Source of the DNA: Bremia lactucae
Lineage: Eukaryota; Oomycota; Peronosporomycetes; Peronosporales; Peronosporaceae
DNA: 22,561 nt
NCBI RefSeq assembly: GCF_004359215.1
Contig: NC_090619.1
Coordinates: 6,532,650-6,555,210 of the forward strand
Reading direction: 5' to 3'
Below, piece after piece: positions 17,743 through 22,561 of this stretch. A program made the position numbers and the translations under genes. Within the stretch, counting starts at the first letter, position 1, and each line of letters begins with the position of its first letter. The notes beneath the pieces were generated by a model. It saw only the letters and a program-made list of their open reading frames with translations, ran no database searches and was not told the origin of the DNA.

Positions 17743-18895
17743 GTGCGCTGTAGACGCATGCACCGAATTGTTGATGGCGAGTTTGACTATCAAAAAGAAC
17801 TCACTCCGATTCGGATACGATTGGACGTAACTTCGAAGAACTCGGATTCAGGTATTAAATTGCCGGCACGTTTGCGTGCAAGGTTACATCGATTTTCTAT
17901 CGATAACAACCTGTTGGATTATTGCACAGACATCGCGGACCCTCCCTGTTCATCATGATGAGAATTTGAAGTACCGAATCCTCTATGAAGCACACGATAC
18001 TATCCTTGGTGGTCATTTCGGTAGAGAAAAGACTTACGGCTCTATAAGCCAGAGTTATTGGTGGTCCAAACTTTATAAATAGGTCAGCACATATGTTCGC
18101 ACATGCGAAACGTGCCACCGGGTTAAACCCTCGGCGCATGCTGCTGCGCCACTAGCGAGTCTTCTTGTCCCCATAGGTTGCTGGGAGCCCATTAATATGG
18201 ATTTTGGTTTTGGTCTACCGAAAGATTTAGCCGGTAACTCCGGTATAGTGGTCTTTGTTGACCGATTGAGCAAAATGGCTCGCTTAGCGGCCGTGCCAGA
18301 TTCCATTGATAGAGAGGGTACAGCTAAGCTGTTTATCGATCGCGTGTTTCGACAACATGTTTTGCCAGTGGCAATTGTCTCGGATCGGGACCCCCGTTTC
18401 ACGGGTAAATTCTGGAAATCAATTTTTCGAGTGCTTGGCACCAGATTGGATATGTCCACTGCGGGCCATCCGCAGACCGGTGGTCAAACTGAACGTTTCA
18501 ATCGCGTCATTGAAAACGTTTAACGTAGCGTGTGTGCTCAGACACCAAAGCGCTGGAGCTCAATGATCCCACTGGTGGAGTTTGCGAATAATGCTGTTCA
18601 TGCTTCTACAGGCTATACTCCGTTCTATGTAAACGGTCTTACCCACCCACGCGTTCCATTGACGATACCACTGCGTGATTCAGGGCTTGGTGGGGGAGAA
18701 TTAGCCGATACGCTTGCTTATATCAGCCCTGTTACCGTTCGGAAACAAGTAAGCGAGTTTCTCGCGATGCGATTTAGTGTCTTAAAACACGTAAGGGATA
18801 CGATGGCTGATAGCCAAGACAAACAAAAAGAACAAGCAGATGCCGAAGGCAGAAGCTGTATTATTATTATATGGTCGGAGACCGAGTTTTACTAA
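17743..18895 (+). pseudogene. Gypsy element B integrase: zinc domain and catalytic core
   Basis: Plus strand, remarkably well kept. After a first piece (KLPARLRARLHRFSIDNNLL, one frame change near 17940) a single frame runs from 17876 to 18895 with only two in-frame stops (18080-18082 and 18521-18523). H2C2 domain: HDENLKYRILYEAHDTILGG, GHFGREKTYG, YVRTCETCHRVKP. Catalytic core: Asp at 18200 (MDFGFGLP), Asp at 18383 (VSDRDPRFTGKFW), Glu at 18491 (QTERFNRVIENV); 35 residues lie between the last two, the canonical D35E spacing. Then PKRWSSMIPLVEFANNAVHA and STGYTPFYVNGLTHPRVPL. All catalytic residues are intact. The RT and RNase H expected upstream are absent. Frame changes at about 18880 into the next piece. 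Confidence 0.92.
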
Positions 18896-19659
18896 ACGCT
18901 AAGAACCTACCGACCAACTTGGTTTCCGCGGTCTTCAAGACCAAATTGCGCCCGCGCTTTATTGGATCATTTACGGTCGTGGCCAAGAAGGGCCTAGCTT
19001 ATACGCTAAACCTTCCCAGCAAGCTGCGTACACACCCAGTGTTTTACGTTGGCTTGCTTAAACCATATCGGGACCCTTCCCAAGTGGACTTGAAGGCGCT
19101 TGCGCCGGGACAGGAGGTCGTGCCGCAGATTGTTGCATCCCCACCAGGATATCCAGCTGGCCCTCTAAACGAATCTGCTGACGCTCCAGCGTCGAAAGAC
19201 GGTCCCGAACAGCCTCAAAAGAGCTCTTAACCCGAGCAAGGATCTCACGAAGAAGTTGCATCTCGTGCCGTAGAGCATCAAATGCTTCAGCCGAAATTTC
19301 GGCCCCCTCCCGCGCTGCTTGATGCGCGGAAGAACCTTCAGTTTCATGTGGAGAAACTCTTAAAGCGACGTCGTAGTGAGGGTCAATACCAGTATCTGGT
19401 GAAGTGGCTAGGATACCCCTCTTCTGAAAACTCTTGGGAGCTCGAGGTACCTTTTCGGCAAGATTGCCCGTGGGCCGTTGATGTTTTGAGTGCCAAGCTC
19501 AGGGTCAACTCACGTCAAACGACGCTTCCCACCACTAGACGTAGGATTACGTGGATCTATAGCCTCAGTGCGGCTTCGATCCATGATTGTACGGCTAACC
19601 AAAGCACTGAAATATCGGCTAGGCCTTTCTTCGGTTTGTGGCATACATGCCGAACGTAA
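18871..19659 (+). pseudogene. Gypsy element B integrase C-terminus and chromodomain
   Basis: Continues the integrase one frame over. GPY/F domain: MVGDRVLLNAKNLPTN, RPRFIGSFTVVAKKGLAYTL, LRTHPVFYVGLLKPYRD; then a Pro/Ala linker with one in-frame TAA (19228-19230); then RPPPALLDARKNLQFHVEKL and the chromodomain core QYQYLVKWLGYPSSENSWEL with DCPWAVDVLS (about 19330-19490). Aromatic residues expected for methyl-lysine reading are present in part (F in LQFHV, W in VKWLGY, W in NSWEL). The frame stays open to 19659. Chromodomain gypsy elements use this end to target chromatin. The opposite strand is also open here (19058-19497). Confidence 0.9.
19058..19497 (-). CDS. Antisense ORF of element B, C-terminal coiled-coil part
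   Basis: Minus strand open from 19497 to the TGA-type stop at 19058, 147 codons without an internal stop, overlapping the linker and chromodomain of pol. It reads from AWHSKHQRPTGNLAEKV through PDTGIDPHYDVALRV and GAEISAEAFDALRHEM to a coiled coil (LLREILARVKSSFEAVRDRL, STLERQQIRLEGQLDILVGM) and a Pro-rich tail (RPPVPAQAPSSPLGKGPDMV). An internal ATG is at 19261, but the open frame goes further up. It is taken as the end of the antisense gene whose start is at 20371, joined through several shifts between 19498 and 19843. The partners in C and D end in the same way. Coding is inference; a chance open antisense frame is the alternative. Confidence 0.5.
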
Positions 19660-19843
19660 CTGGCCTTTGGCCTTAAGCTTAGCGAAATCAAATCGAGCTT
19701 CCGTTCCAAACGAACATCAGCTCTATCCGCAGACTCTCTGATATTCCTGATGCCTGGTGGACCCAGTTCTCAAATGAGACTTCGTTTTCAATCCTTGTTT
19801 CGCTTCGAAACAAAACGATCGGAATTTCCCTCATAGAGGTCAC

Positions 19844-20371
19844 CTAAGCCCCACGCGCTTGATCACGTAAATGCGTCAGATACTGGCTTCGCGTCATTAC
19901 CTTTGGCGTAAGGTATTGCTCATGAAGAGCTTTGCGGGCAGCGTTCTCCTCCAGCGTCCTCGCCGGGTCACCAGAGATCCAGATGGCCAAGCTATGACCC
20001 CATATCTCTTTGAGACGCTCGTCCGCACAAAGCGGAGTGAATCTATATTCACTATGAGCTTTAGCATTCGCTATCTCAGCAGCTTGACGACGAGGTCTTT
20101 CCTCTATGAGGATTATCTGCTTTTGCTCTTCATCGAGCGGATTCGTAATGATGTTGGACTCAGGGTCCCGTGTCCTGCTCAATGCAGTTGAGACATCAGC
20201 GGCACCACGTTCTGGGAACGGATTCGGGGCCCGCCGACGTTCATCCGGAGGAGAAGGCGTGAGGGAACACCGCTCTTTTTTCTCCTCTGATTGAGAGTGA
20301 CTTTCAAAGTCCACCATTCCCTCATCGTCGAGGGAGGTGCTCAAAGTCTGTGACTCACGCTTGATTGTCAT
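19844..20371 (-). CDS. Antisense ORF of element B, N-terminal part
   Basis: Minus strand, 175 codons from ATG 20371 (MTIKRESQTLSTSLDDEGMV) to TAG 19844, lying between pol and the 3' LTR. The frame is open upstream to an ATG at 20527 inside the LTR, but 20371 is preferred because it is outside the LTR and matches the start distances in C and D (112 bp from the LTR here). The protein is charged and low in hydrophobics: SQSEEKKERCSLTPSPPDER, RAPNPFPERGAADVS, IILIEERPRRQAAEIANAKA, and an aromatic part LKEIWGHSLAIWISGDPA. No domain recognised. After the stop the same strand reads on in fragments (VRLERKLDLISLSLRPK; TEERPSRYFSALVSRTIMDR) to the coiled-coil part at 19497. Confidence 0.5.
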   Translation of the reverse strand: MTIKRESQTLSTSLDDEGMVDFESHSQSEEKKERCSLTPSPPDERRRAPNPFPERGAADVSTALSRTRDPESNIITNPLDEEQKQIILIEERPRRQAAEIANAKAHSEYRFTPLCADERLKEIWGHSLAIWISGDPARTLEENAARKALHEQYLTPKVMTRSQYLTHLRDQARGA

Positions 20372-20470
20372 TAGACAAAGGAATGAAAAACACAACCGAA
20401 CGTTTAGCTGTTTAAGTTCCAACCTCAAAGAGGAAATGAAGCGAATGTTGTCACTCGGTGTCAACAGTCT

Positions 20471-20482
20471 GATGGGGGAGTA
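20471..20482 (+). promoter_or_regulatory. Polypurine tract of element B
   Basis: GATGGGGGAGTA directly before the LTR start TGTAATGGGG at 20483. It identifies 20483-20968 as the 3' LTR of the plus-strand element. Confidence 0.75.
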
Positions 20483-20968
20483 TGTAATGGGGCACACATC
20501 GGTTAAAGAAGCGTTGTTATGGTACATTTACTTTATGGGTAAAATACCCTTTTATCTAATTTCATAGTAGTGAGTTACTCAAATCCCATTCATTATGGTA
20601 ACAAATGTGGTCGCAGCCAGATATAAATCTGGCGGCCAAAATCTATTTTTAAATTAGCTAGGGTAAGGTTTTAAAATCTAAATAATTAAATAAAGTACAC
20701 TTCCCCTTTTGATCTTAAGGCGTTAAGTGCCTTCCTAAGGCTTGCGCATTGATCTGTAAGAGATAGAAGCCTTTCTAAGGTATATCCTCTTGGGCACAAG
20801 TTGCCACTTGGTTCTATGAATTACTGAATCCTTTGAACTAGGATTCCTTAAGCTATAATAGCTTGTACAACTCCCTGAGTTGTTAAACCCATTAGTTCAA
20901 TAGAACTAAGTGACTCCCTGAGTCTGAAAGTCTTCCTCTGACTTTAGGAGCGAGGTAGCTCCGCTACA
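20483..20968 (+). repeat. LTR family A, full copy: 3' LTR of gypsy element B
   Basis: 486 bp, TGTAATGGGG...CTCCGCTACA. Limits come from the purine tract on the left, the TG...CA ends, and agreement with the partial copies at 661-825 (same end point) and 2472-2614 (same start point). It holds an AT-rich middle and a near-palindrome GCCAGATATAAATCTGGC at about 20617-20634. An antisense promoter here would drive the antisense ORF; no such promoter can be shown by eye. Confidence 0.85.
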
Positions 20969-21084
20969 GCCTCCAGCTTCGGGTATTGTAGAAATCGAAA
21001 TAAATATCGTAATGCTCCTGGGTGCTTGGAAATTCAAATGTATTATTTCTTGCATTGCGCCGGTGCGCATAGGTGGATATTATT

Positions 21085-21139
21085 CCATTGTAAAAGCTTC
21101 CTCGTGTACACATAATCCATTTTGTAAAAGCTTCGTCGT
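21085..21139. repeat. Short direct repeat
   Basis: CCATTGTAAAAGCTTCCTCGT (21085-21105) recurs as CCATTTTGTAAAAGCTTCGTCGT (21117-21139), 11 bp apart. It lies in the 180-bp stretch between the LTR and the ORF at 21146, which holds nothing else I can name. Confidence 0.6.
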
Positions 21140-21145
21140 TATCGT

Positions 21146-21564
21146 TTAGCAGTAAGCCTTGAGTGGCTTGCCCACTTCATCCATGTTTGCCTCGGTCGGC
21201 ATATCAAGTATACGCATGTACGCCGCACCTACTGCTGGCCTGTAGTAACGTATCGATATTCAGTATCGCCTTCTAAGGATACTGAGGCTGCTGTGACTCT
21301 CACAGTATATGCATCCGCGCCATATGCTGTATGAATAGGTCGCTCTTCGGTACACAGGAGGTCATCTAGGTCATCTAGCAGGTAGGCCTGGTCCAAGGTG
21401 GGCAACCCTCGTCGCGCATGGACTATGTCGAGCCAGTCCCGATCTGTAATCCGCTTTAAAATTAGATTGTTCACTTTGGCCGAGTCTTCGAATACGTTCA
21501 ATTGACTCATGTCAGCAGAAGCTAATCGAATCTTTCCATCCACCTCGAGGCCGTCCCCTTCCAT
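21146..21564 (-). pseudogene. Unrecognised ORF, about 140 codons with one shift
   Basis: Minus strand from ATG 21564 (MEGDGLEVDGKIRLASADMS) to a stop at 21229, reading LILKRITDRDWLDIVHARRG, LPTLDQAYLLDDLDDLLCTE and YGADAYTVRVTAASVSLEGD. A one-base shift at about 21231 continues it as VGAAYMRILDMPTEANMDEV and GKPLKAYC to TAA at 21146-21148. Codon and residue use look like a real soluble protein and not like the retroelement genes around it. No signal peptide, membrane segment or RXLR motif. I do not recognise the family. A donor splice site (GTAGGT) lies at the shift, so an intron is conceivable. It could be a captured host gene fragment or an unfamiliar element gene. Confidence 0.5.
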
Positions 21565-22026
21565 AGCTAATATTTTCGTTGATTTTTACTCACGTTTGAT
21601 AATGCGTAATTACCAGTTTTTCACGGACCAATTTTGGATTAGGTAAAATGATTGGCCAAAGGTATAACGAAGGATGATGAATGTACTCACTTCATTATAT
21701 ACCATCAACATTTTCTTTTATCAATTGATTAAACGCACACGAGACATGGATTCATATTGATTAGAGCTAATAAACCCGCATACTTAGATCGAGCTATGGT
21801 TACGAGTTATATTTCTAATGTCTAGGCAATGTCGACGGTGATTTCGCTTTCAAAAAAGTATTTCATATCGGAGTATCCATTTTTGAAGAGACGTGCAAGA
21901 CAACTGAAACTGTCGAGCGCTTGATAACACGTCTCCCGTGACCATGCTAGGTGGGTGGGTTTGGTGTTGAAAATGACGATTGATAAGTCGAAATCTACTC
22001 TGGCGGCTAAAAGATTACAGAACTCA
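21565..22026. other. Unassigned AT-rich region
   Basis: About 460 bp upstream of the minus-strand ORF. No protein reading, repeat or RNA gene recognised. If the ORF at 21146-21564 is real its promoter would lie here. No polypurine tract precedes the LTR at 22027, so this is not the 3' interior of an element of that orientation. Confidence 0.5.
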
Positions 22027-22561
22027 TGTAACGGGCTAGAGTTGCCCTAATGTTACACAGTCCCCATTAAGTACATTTGGTACTTAAGGGGATGGTCAAT
22101 TACTAAATAATAGTAATTAGACCCAACACTCGGGTGTGGTGCACATTTGTGACCAACCCTTGTGGATGTGATGCACATGGGTGCATTCACATTAGGAGGG
22201 ATGACGCCCAGCGTCATCCATGATGACGGCTAGCGTCATCAGTTACGCGAGGTATCTAGAAAGATACGCTCGCAATACATATTAAATGATATCTATAGAG
22301 ATATCATTTTAATTGGTAAAAATAGGTATTTATATTTAATTCTATTAAATATAAATCAGTCTGAAATTTACTACCTACTTGGTAAGTGCGCACAGGGAGA
22401 CGGATTACCGCTCCCGTGACGTCACTTTACCAGAGTTCTTAGTGTGTTGGGTGAGGTCGCTTGCGCGCCCACCACAACTACCTCACTGCACGCAAGAGAA
22501 GCAGGTGCAAACCGCTTCCTCGCTGTGCTAGGGTGTGTGCTAAGTAGAGCGTGGCCGCATT
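22027..22561 (+). repeat. LTR family B, copy 4 (runs off the window)
   Basis: Starts TGTAACGGGC at 22027 and matches copy 2 in reverse complement almost base for base, including both hairpins (22199-22219 and 22222-22240) and the AT-rich block. It is cut by the window end at GTGGCCGCATT, about 18 bases before the expected TCTACA end. With no purine tract on its left it is either a 5' LTR of an element lying to the right or a solo LTR. It also supplies the first 60 bases or so that copy 2 lacks. Confidence 0.85.

Noticed and set aside
19500..20371. RXLR or Crinkler effector gene on the minus strand
   Set aside because: No signal peptide, no RXLR-EER or LFLAK motif; position and layout fit the antisense ORF of the retroelement.
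1..22561. CRISPR arrays, tRNA or rRNA genes, bacterial-type operons
   Set aside because: No regularly spaced repeats, no cloverleaf candidates and no rRNA-like sequence noticed; the content is eukaryotic LTR retroelements.

Overview
The window looks like a retrotransposon-packed stretch of an oomycete genome (Peronosporales type: Phytophthora or a downy mildew). The basis is protein-level: Ty3/gypsy and Ty1/copia polyproteins with motifs I recognise from that group (YDLILGMAWLEYHEPWIDWR after the gypsy protease, GRNGHKKQDCW in the copia knuckle, HPQTGGQTERFNRVIE in the gypsy integrase). The assignment is from memory of the families, not from a search. I see no convincing single-copy host gene, rRNA, tRNA or CRISPR. 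Nearly everything is a broken, nested or truncated element.

Layout. 1-660 (-): gypsy RNase H end and integrase start. 661-2470 (+): LTR end, gag and protease of another gypsy element. 2472-2614 (-): fragment of the same LTR family. 2615-7095 (-): a copia element with protein parts in the expected order, except that about 960 bp (4284-5243) between integrase and reverse transcriptase is flipped in place; a 100-N gap (7096-7195) removes its 5' end. 7196-7602 (+): gypsy integrase C-terminus. 7683-9726 (-): 3' part of a gypsy element ('C': LTR, polypurine tract, chromodomain). 9727-11321: LTR-like pieces and unassigned DNA. 11323-13389 (+): gypsy protease and reverse transcriptase. 13390-13790: another LTR. 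14261-15206: a small terminal-inverted-repeat element with a CCHC-knuckle ORF remnant, partly tandemly duplicated. 15230-17700 (-): 3' part of gypsy element 'D'. 17743-20968 (+): 3' part of gypsy element 'B' (integrase, chromodomain, 3' LTR). 21146-21564 (-): unrecognised ORF. 22027-22561: LTR running off the window, almost identical to and inverted relative to the one at 10839.

Most interesting signal. The three gypsy 3' ends (B, C, D) share an arrangement: between the pol gene and the 3' LTR, on the opposite strand, lies a long reading frame that starts 80-130 bp inside the 3' LTR, runs back towards pol, overlaps the chromodomain-coding part of pol and ends in a coiled-coil segment. At the sites compared, the antisense frame has the same codon phase relative to pol in all three, although the proteins are clearly diverged. 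In element C the antisense frame stays open for about 444 codons apart from two one-base shifts, both at homopolymers, while pol under it has stop codons. This suggests a conserved antisense accessory gene of an oomycete chromodomain gypsy lineage; coding function is inference.
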